Part shown: in pieces, positions 1-10,815 of the stretch | Position numbering within the stretch: position 1 is the first letter of the stretch | Layout of the letters: each line of letters opens with the position of its first letter | Assembly (NCBI GenBank): GCA_030544235.1 | Contig: CM060464.1 | Span: 36,503,602 to 36,567,601, forward strand | Reading direction: 5' to 3' | From: Lepturacanthus savala | Lineage: Eukaryota; Chordata; Actinopteri; Scombriformes; Trichiuridae | DNA: 64,000 nucleotides | Position numbers and translations under genes: made by a program | Notes under the pieces: model-generated | Told to the model about the DNA's origin: nothing | Databases searched by the model: none | What the model saw: only the letters and a program-made list of their open reading frames with translations

Positions 1-384
1 AAACATACCGTACTAATATGCTCAAATTTCTCACCTCAAGGTTGATCATTACAGTCATACCCACTTTGTTCCTTCCCAGCTGGACAGGAAAGTCATCCTC
101 TACAACCTTTATTAAAAGATTCCTGTAGACCAGGCAATTAGAACTAAAGGTTTCAGCTTGAACACCGGAGTGACCAGATATCCTCTCACTTCAGAAAACA
201 GTCAATATCTATGTGTGACACCTCAAATATACCCACTCACATAGATTATCTTCTTCCTTTTTCTTTTGTGGTAGGTGATACGTGATCATAGAGGATAAGA
301 TGCTTCACTCTATCTCTTCTTTTTGTATCAGCTGATGCTCGACCAGCCTCAGTGACCATGATGTTCCTGGTTGACTGAAAAGGA
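1..384. other. Unassigned intergenic sequence
   Basis: No gene, repeat motif or long open frame is recognised before the LINE fragment that begins near 385. Confidence 0.4.
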
Positions 385-873
385 AGTAACATAGCCAAAA
401 TTAGAAATATCCTATCTAAAAATGATGCTGAAAAACTAATCCATGCGTTTGTTACATCTAGACTAGATTACTGTAACTCCCTATTAGTAGCGTGTCCTAA
501 AAGTTCCCTAAAAAGTTTTCAGCTGGTTCAAAACGCAGCGGCTCGTTTACTAACAGGAACTAATAGAAGAGAACACATCACCCCCATACTCCAAGCCCTT
601 CATTGGCTTCCTGTTGAGTTCAGAATTAAATTTAAAATCCTACTCCTCACTTATAAAACCATTAATGGGATGGGCCCCTCTTATCTTAAAGATGCTCTGG
701 TCCCGTACCATCCAAATAGAACACTGCGGTCTCAGAATGCAGGTCTACTGGTAGTTCCACGGGTCCATAAAAGCACAGTAGGAGCTAGAGCCTTTAGTTA
801 CCAAGCCCCTGTCTTATGGAACCAACTACTACTAAAGAGGCCGACACAGTCTGTGCATTTAAGGTTAGACTGA
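385..873 (+). pseudogene. LINE reverse transcriptase C-terminal fragment
   Basis: A frame of about 162 codons reads as the last part of an L2/CR1-type non-LTR reverse transcriptase, the enzyme that copies LINE RNA into the genome at a nicked target. Visible family motifs in order are NIAKIR at the start, RLDYCNSLL near residue 30, AAARLLTG near 55, ITPIL and LHWLPV near 75, TYKTINGMGPSYL near 95, and SYQAPVLWNQLL near 145. The catalytic YADD region lies upstream and is missing, so the fragment cannot be active. The frame ends at a TGA at 871-873, just where a conserved KTFLF motif should follow; that motif is present in the next few bases in another frame, which suggests a small frameshift. 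No host start codon or promoter is implied. Confidence 0.85.
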
Positions 874-1467
874 AAACATTCCTGTTTCAAAAGGCCTATG
901 GTCAGGGTAGTTAAAGGTAGACTTAAACCCACAGTTCAGTCTAAGCTGCCCTAGGAGTGAGAATGCTGGGGGAAGTACAGTCACTGAGTCCTATCATCTC
1001 TTTCTGGTACCATGTACCACTGTCATTAATAAACAGTATCTAGTTTATACTTTATACGTTTCAGTTCATCCGCACGAGGCCCAACGATGACGACTCCTGA
1101 TGCGACTCATCGAGGCCCCTGATGAACCTTCACCTGCCTGGTTGGACCCACCCTTCTGCCCCCACCCTACGGCATCTCTACAGACTGAAACATCTTTAAA
1201 GACTATTATTTCATCATCAGATAGATGTCTGTCAGTCCTGATTCATCTATAGCCTGTCCGTCCATGGGAGTGGATCTCTCCTTCACTGTGGTCCTCCTCG
1301 AGGTTTCTCCTTTTTCCCACTGGGTTTTTGAGTTTTTCCTTGCCGAGAAGGAGGGTCTAAGGACGGGGGATGTCTGAGTCACTTTGGACTGGATTTTGTA
1401 AAGCACTTTGAGACAACTGTGTTGTAAAATTGGGCTATAAAAATAAAGTGAATTGAATTGAATTGAA
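385..1467 (+). mobile_element. 5'-truncated L2/CR1-clade LINE, 3' end
   Basis: The segment starts inside the reverse transcriptase C-terminal region and continues through a 3' untranslated region of about 590 bp. It ends in a tail of short GAATT repeats (about 1450-1467). Just before the tail is a phrase typical of fish L2-type 3' ends (AAGCACTTTGAGACAAC). 5' truncation plus a short tandem 3' tail is the usual product of target-primed reverse transcription. The clade (L2/CR1 as opposed to Rex1) is inferred from the LDYCNSLL and LHWLPV motifs and is not certain. Confidence 0.85.
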
Positions 1468-1504
1468 GTAGATCGTTTAGGAAAATTTTGTGGGAGAAGA
1501 TGTA

Positions 1505-1846
1505 GTCAGTCAGTCATTTTCTATACCTGCTTATTCCTCATTAGGGTCGCAGGGGTCTGCTGGAGCCTATCCCAGCGCATTACGGCGAGAGGCAGGGATA
1601 CACCCCAGATGGTCGCCAGCCAATCATGGGGCACACACACCATTCACTCACACATTCATACCTATGGGCAATTTAGAGTCTCCAATTAACCTCAGCATGT
1701 TTTTGGACTGTGGGAGGAAGCTTGAGTACCCGGTGAAAACGCACGTAGACATGGGGAGAACATGCAAACTCCACACAGAAAGGTCCCAGACCCAGGACCA
1801 AGGAGGTCTTGAACCTGCGACCTTCTTGCTGTGAGGCAACAGCGCT
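1505..1846 (-). mobile_element. tRNA-derived SINE (DANA/HE1-like head), copy 1
   Basis: Read on the minus strand it shows the head region (TTGCCTCACAGCAAGAAGG), the conserved core (GTGTGGAGTTTGCATG, CTTCCTCCCACAGTCC) and the tail ending in GGAATAAGCAGGTATAG followed by a short tandem tail. It is flanked by a perfect 13-bp direct repeat, GGGAGAAGATGTA, at 1492-1504 and 1847-1859. It is truncated at the tRNA-like 5' end, because the A-box part is absent. It inserted immediately behind the LINE tail. The open frames across it are not genes. Confidence 0.9.
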
Positions 1847-1859
1847 GGGAGAAGATGTA

Positions 1860-2548
1860 TTATTGATTATTTAAAAAGTTCTAATGATTTCTATGTTTGT
1901 CAAAGATAAAATGAACGTCCCCTTTAAAATGATACCAAACACTGCCTAAACCAGATATACATCAGTATCAAAAGTGTATTTATATTAAGGGTTTATTAAC
2001 ATCATGAGCTGATAACTATGAATGAGCTACCACTTTGGAAGGGCTATCATCCCAAAATATTATCTACAGACCTGTATCTTTTCAGAAATTGTGATTAGTT
2101 TTTTTTCCATCCTGAGAGGAACACAATTTGCTGAAATTCTGAAAATTAAAGTTTAGCTGCATCTTTTTTTTAACTATTGATTAAAACCCACTATTGAAGC
2201 TATAGATTACAACTGAACCATTAAGCTTCAGTAAATTATTTATGAGTTAAACCCTACAAAACAACAATATATTCTTAAAAAAAATGACTGCAGGAAGAAT
2301 AATTAGAGGATTGATAACCATAGAGTATTAGTTACAACTCTTTCAGTCTGTGATCAGCTTCTCAGCTGCTTTAACTGTGCAATAAAAACAATTTAAAATG
2401 TAATGACTGTTTCAGCTTCTATAGACATTACATATATAATTAAAGATAATTAAGTAACAAAGCTCACACTGGCCATGAAGAAAATGTTTTCATTTGGTTA
2501 AATAAGCAAAAGGTTTGAGATGTTGCTGCTCTCTACTGCTTTATAGTC
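1860..2548. other. AT-rich intergenic sequence
   Basis: Nothing recognisable. No frame of useful length and no repeat family that I can name. Confidence 0.4.
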
Positions 2549-2950
2549 AGAGCTGGATGAAGTAGTCAGATACTTGACTTGAGTAAAAGTAAAAATACTG
2601 ATGTCAAAATACTCAATAACATGTAAAACTTAACAAATGTTAATACTGATTCATTAACTGCATTGAATTGATTCTGTTTACAGCTGCGTATGAACAAGTT
2701 CTATTGTTGAAGAGTTATCAGCTCCAACTCCAAATGGTTTCTGTAGCCTCTGTTTGTAGAAGAACAAGAAGAAGAAGAAGATGAAAGAAAATCATCAAAA
2801 TGGATCATCGGCTAGTGGTTTGGTGAAGTAACTGCAGCTAACAAACAAGACAAACAAGTATAATAATATTTTACTTTAAAAAAGTATTATCAGCTAAATG
2901 TACTAAAATATATCAAAAGTACTCATTATACAGACTGTTTGACTTATTAA
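2549..2950. repeat. Possible palindromic MITE (ACTTGAGTAAAAGTA type)
   Basis: The left side carries CTTGACTTGAGTAAAAGTA and the right side carries AAAGTACTCATTATAC. These resemble the two inverted ends of a common fish repeat. The centre is not recognised and the boundaries are rough. Confidence 0.3.
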
Positions 2951-2956
2951 TGTCAA

Positions 2957-3121
2957 TCAGTCATTTTCTATACCTGCTTATTCCTCATTAGGGTCACATG
3001 GTCTGCTGGAGCCAATCCCAGCGCATTACGGCAAGAGGCAGGGATACACCCCAGATGGTCACCAGCCAATTTAGAGTCTCCAATTAACCTCAGCATGTAT
3101 TTGGACTGTGGGAGGAAGTTG
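2957..3121 (-). mobile_element. tRNA-derived SINE, copy 2, internally deleted
   Basis: The same family as the copy at 1505-1846, on the minus strand. The tail half runs to the phrase CACCAGCCAATTTAGAGTC, where about 60-70 bp present in other copies are missing. The tRNA-like head is absent. Confidence 0.85.
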
Positions 3122-3127
3122 GAAGCT

Positions 3128-3350
3128 GAGTTTTCAACAATGACTAATCAACTATTTTTATAATCGATTATTGGACTAGAGTCATTTTTAAGAATAAAAT
3201 GTCCAAATTCTCTGGTTCCAGCTTCTCTTCTCTGATTATTTTCTGGTTTATTTAGTCTCTATAATAATAAACTGATGATCTATTTTTTGTCTGGACAAAA
3301 AAAAAGAAAATTTATGTTGAATCTTCAGCTGTTTATGATTTAGTACAAAT
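3128..3350 (+). repeat. MITE-like repeat (TCTGGTTCCAGCTTCTC family), copy 1
   Basis: Shares the ordered phrases GACTAATCAACTATTTTTAT, AAATGTCCAAATTCTCTGG, ATTTTCTGGTTTATTTAGTC and GTCTGGACAAAAA with the copies at 16571-16803 and 29715-29990. This is a common fish repeat whose ends carry ATCGATTA-like termini. The superfamily is not determined. Confidence 0.6.
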
Positions 3351-4240
3351 TCAAAAAGAAAAGACATAAATAGAATATAAATAATATAATGATGAAGGAC
3401 ACTAATTTTATGTAAAATATTAAAATCTACATCTGAAAAATAAAGCTTCAGATAAATGTGCTGTATATGTTTGTATAGTAAAAATAAACAAAGGCTTCTT
3501 CTTTAAGTCTAAAAAACACTAAAATAAAAGCTGAGGAAAAGTTTGAGCTTCATAAAAATGAAGCAGGTTTTATTGAAGTGAGACTGATGAGTGACACCTG
3601 CTGCAGATGCACGGCAGGAACCTCCAACTTCAACCCTCAGTCCAGGATTTTCACTGTTTTCCAAAATAAAAACCAAAGCAGAGAAACTTTGTTTCCCTAA
3701 ATGAGCCTCCCCTCACTAACTCCAGCTCTTTACAGGTCCATAATATATGTTAATGTATGTAAACTGAATCAATTCATCCCATCAACATAAAAAAAGATGA
3801 CCTCTTTGGTGGCTTTTACCCTCCACTGCGTCTGAGACACGGACGGCCACTGATGGTTCTAGACTTAAAATATGGAGTCTAATCCGTCTCCAAACCACCA
3901 TCTAGGTCCATGAGCTCATTTAAAACTTCCTGACGCTGACAGGCCCGACAGCTGATTCTCAGAAGAAATGGAGCGTCTCCTCAGAAGAAAAAAAAAAAAA
4001 AAAAGAAGAAGAAGAGAGTATCAGGCGAAAGCTGCAGCGGGCGTGAACGCCTCCATCAGCCTGTGGCTGCAGGCTGTGAAGCCCCAGAGTGAAGCAAGTG
4101 ATAATAAAATGAGTTTTGAATATGGAGTGAGTCCTTTTTAAACCTAATTCCTCCTGGTCTTGCCCCAGAAATACAGATCTGATGCTGTAGGGAGGAAAGA
4201 AAAAATCAAGGGCAATCAAATCAGCTGTCAGAGCAGAGGG
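3351..4240. other. Intergenic sequence with an A-rich run
   Basis: Holds an adenine run at about 3988-4004. The minus-strand open frame over 3959-4336 has no recognisable domain and I do not call it a gene. Confidence 0.4.
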
Positions 4241-4453
4241 GGGCGGAGCCTGAGACAAAGAGACAGAGGCGTCTTCATGCGTGTTTTGTCGTACTCTACC
4301 TTCGCCGTCTTTCTGTCTTTTATTCATTAGCATCATGTGACGTGTGTGTTGTTGTTACTGTCCGAGCATTAAAAAGGAGTCAGTCTGAAGGAAGAACAGC
4401 TGTTCTGTCATCACTTCCTGTCTGATAACAGCTAGAACGACAAACACTTGAAG
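4241..4453 (+). promoter_or_regulatory. Speculative GC-box promoter and first exon
   Basis: A GC box (GGGCGGAGCC) at 4241-4250 is followed by a CRE-like TGACGTG near 4338, ETS-like CACTTCCTG near 4411, and a splice-donor-like junction AAG/GTAAAG at 4453/4454. These short motifs occur by chance, and there is no TATA box or coding frame. RNA evidence would decide it. Confidence 0.15.
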
Positions 4454-4711
4454 GTAAAGTTATTCTGAAAAGTGTTGAATTTCATCCACACAAATTTTCA
4501 ATTTGTTCTTGTTGTTCATCTCCATCTGAGACACAGTTTCACCGTCAGTTGTGTTTTTAAGAACCAAGAATTAAATATTGTTTCTCGTCTCTTTTTACAG
4601 AGAATAATGTACTAAAATGTTCTTGTTGACTCCTTAAAGCCTTACAGCTGTATCTTACATAATCAGAGCATCGAGTCATCATTCACAAAGTGAAAGTCAT
4701 ATATTATAGAG

Positions 4712-5205
4712 CAGTGGTTCTCAAAGTGAAGTCCCCCTAGGGGCCTTGAAGAGGTGCCAGGGGGTCCCCAGAGAAAAGGAAAATAACTTGTTTTCACTAT
4801 AATTCCATAATGAGAAAATGTAGGACCATTTGTATAGAGGACTGTCATAATTTAAGATTGATTTAGGCTTCAAGATCTATTTAATTTCAAATTTTATTTT
4901 CCATTTTATATCTTGAGGTGAAAATGAATGGTGTGAGTGAATAAATAAATAAATACATTTTATGAATAAGTAGGAAATTAAATTAATATGGACATTCACT
5001 GGTCTATTATGTACTGAGTCATTATTTATTTATGTATTTATTCTTTATTATGGCAGTTTCAGTCCTCCATTTTTGGCTTTGACCTTTTGACACTTTCTTA
5101 TATAAACGATCAAAGATCATAGAGCACAAATCTTATGAAATGGGGTCCGTGGTCTAGTTTTCATGAGCTTAAGGTCTTTGATGTGAAAAAGTTTGAGAAC
5201 TAGTG
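4712..5205. mobile_element. hAT-type MITE
   Basis: Starts CAGTGGTTCTCAAAGT and ends with the imperfect inverse AAAAGTTTGAGAACTAGTG, the terminal form of many vertebrate hAT elements. Flanking 8-bp direct repeats are TTATAGAG (4704-4711) and TTATATAG (5206-5213), matching at 7 of 8 bases. At about 494 bp with no transposase frame it is non-autonomous. Confidence 0.8.
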
Positions 5206-5213
5206 TTATATAG

Positions 5214-5867
5214 ATTCATAACACATAGAGTGGAATATTCCAAACCTTTTATTATGACTTAAATATGATGAAAACTAAGAGTTTAAAACATGTGACAGTG
5301 TTTATAGAACACAGATTTTACTTCCTACTATTCAGGACATTTACTTTTGTCATTTTGACATTTACACTTGTCTTAGTTTCCTGCTACCATCTCTTATCTT
5401 AATGGGTCAGTTTTGACCCATGTCTTATATCAGATTTAAAATACACTAAACACAATTATCTATCAACCAATTAGTTTCTCATCTCTTGGGTACTTTGTTA
5501 GCTTTCCTTAATTGCAAAAATATCAGTTTTAATATGTTTTTAGTGTGGGTCTCTGGACCTTTTTTTGTCAGTTTGCTCCTTGATTTCAATTTTAAAAAGT
5601 GGTAAAATGAACGTCAAGAGAATCATAAGTATAAATAAAAAGTTGTTGTATTATCAGATTATTCCTGTGGGGTATTAGAACATACCTCTTGAATAAATTA
5701 GTTTTATCCATTTTGTATTATTATTATTATCTGTAATAACATCGTTTATGTTACTGGTCAATTCTAGCCAATAGTTATTTACTTCAATAAACAAAGCTAA
5801 AATGTATTTTTTTCAGCAATAGAACTTTGATAGAAACTTACTACTGGGCAGACCTGACAGACCTGTG
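5214..5867. other. AT-rich intergenic sequence
   Basis: Nothing recognisable apart from short AT-rich tracts such as ATTATTATTATT near 5719. Confidence 0.4.
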
Positions 5868-7842
5868 GTTGGTGTTGATGCTGTAGTTGGTGATGATGCT
5901 GCTGTGGTTGCTGTTGATGCTGATGTGGTTGCTGTTGATGGTTGGTGATGATGTTGTGGTTGGTGTTGATGCTGATGTTGTTGGTGTTGATGTGGTTGCT
6001 GTTGATGCTGGTGTGGTTGGTGTTGATGCTGATGTGGTTGGTGTTGATGCTGATGTGGTTGGTGTTGATGCTGATGTGGTTGGTGTTGATTCTGATGTGG
6101 TTGCTGTTGATTCTGATGTGGTTGGTGTTGATGCTGATGTGGTTGTGTTGATGGTTGGTGATGATGTTGTGGTTGGTGTTGATGCTGATGTTGTTGGTGT
6201 TGATGCTGATGTGGTTGGTGTTGATGCTGATGTGGTTGGTGTTGATGCTGATGTGGTTGCTGTTGATGGTTAGTGAAAATGTTGTGGTTGGTGTTGATGC
6301 TAATGTGGTTGGTGTTGATGCTGATGTGGTTGGTGTTGATGCTGTGGTTGGTGTTGATGCTGTGGTTGCTGTTGATGCTGTGGTTGCTGTTGATGCTGAT
6401 GTGGTTGCTGTTGATGGTTGGTGAAAATGTTGTGGTTGGTGTTGATGCTGATGTTGTTGGTGTTGATGCTGATGTGGTTGCTGTTGATGCTGATGTGGTT
6501 GGTGTTGATGCTGTGGTTGGTGTTGATGCTGCTGTGGTTGCTGTTGATGCTGATGTGGTTGCTGTTGATGGTTGGTGATGATGTGGTTGGTGTTGATGCT
6601 GATGTAGTTGCTGTTGATGCTGATGTGGTTGCTGTTGATGCTGTGGTTGGTGATGATGTTGTGGTTAGTGTTAATGCTGATGTGGTTGGTGTTGATGCTG
6701 ATGTGGTTGCTGTTGATGCTGATGTGGTTGCTGTTGATGCTGTGGTTGGTGATGATGTTGTGGTTAGTGTTAATGCTGATGTGGTTGGTGCTGATGCTGA
6801 TGTGGTTGCTGTTGATGCAGATGTGGTTGCTGTTGATGCTGTGGTTGGTGATGATGCTGCCGTGGTTGTTGTTGATGCTGTGGTTGGTGATGATGTTGTG
6901 GTTAGTGTTAATGCTGATGTGGTTGGTGTTGATGCTGTGGTTGGTGTTGATGCTGATGTGGTTGCTGTTGATGCTGTGGTTGGTGATGATGTTGTGGTTA
7001 GTGTTACTGCTGATGTGGTTGGTGTTGATGCTGATGTGGTTGCTGTTGATGCTGATGTGGTTGCTGTTGATGCTGATGTGGTTGCTGTTGATGCTGTGGT
7101 TGGTGATGATGCTGCCGTGGTTGTTGTTGATGCTGTGGTTGGTGATGATGCTGCTGTGGTTGCTGTTGATGCTGTGGTTGGTGATGATGTTGTGGTTAGT
7201 GTTACTGCTGATGTGGTTGGTGTTGATGCTGATGTGGTTGGTGTTGATGCTGATGTGGTTGCTGTTGATGCTGATGTGGTTGCTGTTGATGCTGTGGTTG
7301 GTGATGATGCTGCCGTGGTTGTTGTTGATGCTGTGGTTGGTGATGATGCTGCTGTGGTTGCTGTTGATGCTGTGGTTGGTGTTGATGCTGATGTGGTTGC
7401 TGTTGATGCTGTGGTTGGTGATGATGTTGTGGTTAGTGTTACTGCTGATGTGGTTGGTGTTGATGCTGATGTGGTTGCTGTTGATGCTGATGTGGTTGCT
7501 GTTGATGCTGATGTGGTTGCTGTTGATGCTGATGTGGTTGCTGTTGATGCTGTGGTTGGTGATGATGCTGCCGTGGTTGTTGTTGATGCTGTGGTTGGTG
7601 ATGATGCTGCTGTGGTTGCTGTTGATGCTGTGGTTGGTGATGATGTTGTGGTTAGTGTTACTGCTGATGTGGTTGGTGTTGATGCTGATGTGGTTGGTGT
7701 TGATGCTGATGTGGTTGCTGTTGATGCTGATGTGGTTGCTGTTGATGCTGTGGTTGGTGATGATGCTGCCGTGGTTGTTGTTGATGCTGTGGTTGGTGAT
7801 GATGCTGCTGTGGTTGCTGTTGATGCTGTGGTTGGTGTTGAG
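5868..7842 (+). repeat. GT-rich minisatellite of 18/21-bp units, about 2 kb
   Basis: Tandem units are built on the core GGTTGNTGTTGATGCT with or without an added GAT, giving 18- and 21-bp lengths. Longer variants carry GGTGATGATG, TGCCGTGG, GTTAGTGTTAATGC (left half) or GTTAGTGTTACTGC (right half). Every unit is a multiple of three and lacks stop codons in most frames, so it creates long open frames on both strands (476 codons on plus, 527 on minus). The plus frames read as V/D/A or L/M/W repeats; the minus frame reads as a T/S/A-rich mucin-like repeat. The frames depend on repeat composition and there is no independent sign of coding. A higher-order period is visible in the right half. Confidence 0.95.
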
Positions 7843-8820
7843 ATGTGACTCTTTACTCCACCTCTCTGCTGAACTGATCTCATGTGTCTGGAAATGGCTG
7901 CTTTGTTTTATTTCTCTGCAGGTAAACTGGATAACAAGAGGAAAATGAAAATTCCCTGAACCTTAAATGGTTGTGAGAAGAGCTGGTTGTCATTGTGTTG
8001 GCTGTCAGTTCATGTATGACTTCAGTTTTAACTCTAATAGTTGCTTCATAGATTTATTTTTATGAGTCAAAACGGACACTAAGACCAAACATGCACATTT
8101 TAACCAGAGCATTTTATAATTTACTGTTTTTCTGTTCTGTTTCTGACCTTCCTCGTGTCTGTCCTGACAAGAGGAAGGTCAAGCTCTGAATATGAGGGAC
8201 TTCATTTTGCATTCAGGTGCACCTCGCAGACTCAGAAATCTAAATCTCTAAATCTCAGAAATACCTCACATTAAAGGTCAGGATCAAGGTCCAAAGGTTT
8301 AATAACCACTGCCTCAGGTAGCCTGGATTTTGAAACTGATCTTTCAATGCTCGTTTGTATTTCTTTGACTTTCTGATGTCATATGGTAGCTCCCTCCACC
8401 TGTATAGACTTACCTGCCCCCACCTTTTCAGTCTTCCAAGCTAAACCCAACCAATCAAAAGAGAGGCTCCTGAATATTAATCTGCCATATTGACCTGAGC
8501 TTTGAGCCTCTGTGAAACTATGCTGAGCTGAATTATTATACTTTAAATTGCAGATACATCATTATGTAGAGGTGAAAAGTCCTAAGTTTAACTTAACTAA
8601 CGAAATATCTTTTAAATATGTGAAATCCTCCAACAGCAGTGGCTGGATATGAGGACTTCAGATGAGAATCTTTACAAATCCGACATGTTACGGTTTTATC
8701 GACAGCGACTGGTCACACACATATGAATCAAGACAATAAATGAGTTCATGCCAGCTGACTTAGTCTTAAAACCATCATCTGGCAGTAGAAATCATACATG
8801 TAGATGAGTTTCTCTGTCTC
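7843..8820. other. Intergenic sequence with a splice-acceptor-like site
   Basis: A pyrimidine-rich run ends in TTTATTTCTCTGCAG at 7921, a good 3' splice-site match, but no coding exon follows. Nothing else is recognised. Confidence 0.3.
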
Positions 8821-8833
8821 CTCGCTCTTTAAG

Positions 8834-8920
8834 CCCCGCCTCCTCCTACCCGTCCCGCTCCGCATTAACTCCACCATTAGATCCACTTGGTGCCACTGCA
8901 GCTTGTCGGCTATAAAACAC
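8834..8920 (+). promoter_or_regulatory. GC box plus TATA-like motif
   Basis: CCCCGCC at 8834-8840 lies about 70 bp upstream of a TATAAAA at 8911-8917, in a locally CpG-richer stretch that continues to about 9400. No downstream coding exon is seen before the hAT element at 9433. It may belong to an old repeat or be chance. Confidence 0.15.
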
Positions 8921-9424
8921 GTTGTTAAAACGATGTGTAATTACCCGGCGTCTCTTTTGACTAATTAAGTCAGTGCTGCCCGTTATGTTTTAATGTATCA
9001 GGTGATCAATAACAGTGACGGAGGGAGACAGGCTAATTTCTCAACACTTGCATCGCTGCTTCCTGCATAACAGACGCCAAAGTGTTTGCTGATATTATGG
9101 CTGCCGCTGACATCATCACCGCCTCACACCACGCAGCTCGAAGACTAGAGTTATGTTTAGGTCCTTTTAATTTCATGCTGCCATAAACTGCCGCTCACGC
9201 TGATGATAGAAGCTCAATACTAGTGTTTCACTGCTGCTTCATGACGCAGGAACAGAGAAGACGAACAACAGAGGGCTAAGATCGCCATAGAGTGACTGAT
9301 ATATGCATCAACGAATGCAGTGACTCCACCCCGCTGCTGCTCCCAGCACAGTAAAACAAGTGCACTCTGAATAATCTCACAGTTACTATACACCATGGGA
9401 ACTGATTATATGAAACATCCACAG
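8921..9424. other. Unassigned sequence with moderate CpG content
   Basis: No repeat or gene recognised. It ends at the target duplication of the hAT element. Confidence 0.35.
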
Positions 9425-9432
9425 TTAATTAC

Positions 9433-10107
9433 TAAGGGTGTGACGAGATCTCGTGTGACGAGATCTCGCGAGATTTGATTTGACAAGATTGCTCGTCAAA
9501 TCTGTCTCGTGAGATTTATCCAGCAAGCAGCCAGAATGATGGAAAACACAGGTATTACTATTGACGACGCCCCCGCCACTTTTAAATCGTTTGTTTGGCA
9601 GCATTTTGGGTTCCCAGCAGAAATGATAAATGGTAAGAGAGTGACTGATAAGACACGGACAATATGCAGACACTGTATGCAAACAATGCTGTACAGCACG
9701 GCGAATAGGAGCACAATGCAGAGACATTTACAGCACTACCACAGCTCAGCACTCACATCAACAACTGCGCCTGCTGACAGAGAAGAACTTTTTGTTTTGC
9801 ACATATTGTTTGCACTTGAAAAAAGGACAAATGTATAATTTTTTTCTATATATTTTAACTTTTATAACATTTTATTTTAGTTTCAATTTGTAGAGGAAGA
9901 AGTTCATTAAAAGGAAGAAGTTCATTAAAAGTTAACGCTTACAGAGTTATAAAATCCATGCACAACTCAGTGAAATAAAAGTCTGTTGTCCAGGCATTCA
10001 TATAATTTGTAATTTAGTTTTCTTGAAATCTTGTCTCGTTTCGATCTCGTGAACCCAATCTTGGGTCTTGTCTCGTCTCGTGAGCTGAGTGTCTCGTCAC
10101 ACCCCTA
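9433..10107 (+). mobile_element. Non-autonomous hAT element with BED-finger frame
   Basis: Terminal inverted repeats begin TAAGGGTGTGACGAGA and end TCTCGTCACACCCCTA. A perfect 8-bp direct repeat, TTAATTAC, flanks it (9425-9432 and 10108-10115). Sub-terminal CTCG-rich repeats (ACGAGATCTCG, TCTCGTCTCGTGAG) could be transposase-binding sites. The 675-bp length is far below an autonomous hAT, and the catalytic RNase H-like and dimerisation domains are missing; only the N-terminal BED finger survives. Confidence 0.92.
9536..9838 (+). CDS. BED-type zinc finger ORF inside hAT element
   Basis: A 100-codon frame from ATGATG to a TAA carries a BED zinc finger, the DNA-binding domain found at the N-terminus of hAT transposases and in host ZBED proteins. 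Visible features are the aromatic block FKSFVWQHFGF at about residues 18-28, the CxxC pair ICRHC near 43-47, and the histidine pair HLQHYH near 64-69; all four zinc ligands are present. The frame then ends about 30 residues later, so the catalytic domain is absent. The start is chosen at the paired ATG; upstream in-frame sequence is open but has no better start. The element's own terminal repeats lie about 100 bp upstream and about 270 bp downstream. It could be an unexpressed leftover of internal deletion, or a short binding protein able to compete for the element's ends. Intactness of the fold suggests a recent insertion. Confidence 0.55.
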   Translation: MMENTGITIDDAPATFKSFVWQHFGFPAEMINGKRVTDKTRTICRHCMQTMLYSTANRSTMQRHLQHYHSSALTSTTAPADREELFVLHILFALEKRTNV

Positions 10108-10115
10108 TTAATTAC

Positions 10116-10730
10116 TGACATTAGTCCAGTTTAGTTTATTACTGATCCCATTAGCAGTGACCAGTGGGGACACAGAGGTCATGGCTTCAATAGCTTTTTT
10201 TCCTTAAATTTAGTTTCATTTAAAATGTTTCCCCCTTAAACTACATTTCAGAAGTAAAAATGTTTACACAAAGCCTGAAAATCCTAATTATCATGATATC
10301 AATGTGATCTCACGTGACAGAGATTCGCATATATTTGTCTTGTTCAAAGTGAAAGTGAACACCATTGTCACTTTACTGTGACTGCGGGTATGTTTTTAGA
10401 AGCATTTGAATGAATCAGAGGATGCAATATAAGAGCAGAACATCATCAACCAAAGTTAACATTTCTACCAGCAAGAAAGGCAAAGGATGACCAGGCAAAG
10501 AGGGGGGAAGGTCTTTCACCCCTGTGATATTCTGTGATTTTCTAAGATAATAAGAAAAATAGTGAATAGTGATAGATGGTCAATAGATATACTAACATGT
10601 AACCTTGCTGTAAATGTAACCTAGGCTAAAATGTGAAAGGATGAATACAAATAATTTCAGGTCATGTTCAGTCACAGTATGAACCATCCATATAGTTGGA
10701 TGGATAGAAGTAGTATATATATTTACAATA

Positions 10731-10731
<1 letters not shown>
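10116..10731. other. Intergenic sequence
   Basis: Nothing recognisable between the hAT target duplication and the (AT)n tract. Confidence 0.4.

Positions 10732-10812
<81 letters not shown>
10732..10812. repeat. (AT)n microsatellite
   Basis: About 40 uninterrupted AT dinucleotides. The minus-strand Tyr-Ile frame across it is an artefact. Confidence 0.98.

Positions 10813-10815
<3 letters not shown>

Noticed and set aside
1490..1839. 114- and 63-codon frames
   Set aside because: They lie wholly inside a SINE; similar frames recur in the other SINE copies (11331, 30278, 31807) and have no domain.
5887..7948. Long open frames of up to 527 codons on both strands
   Set aside because: They lie in the minisatellite, whose units are multiples of three without stops. 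Several overlapping frames are open at once, which is what a repeat does, not a gene.
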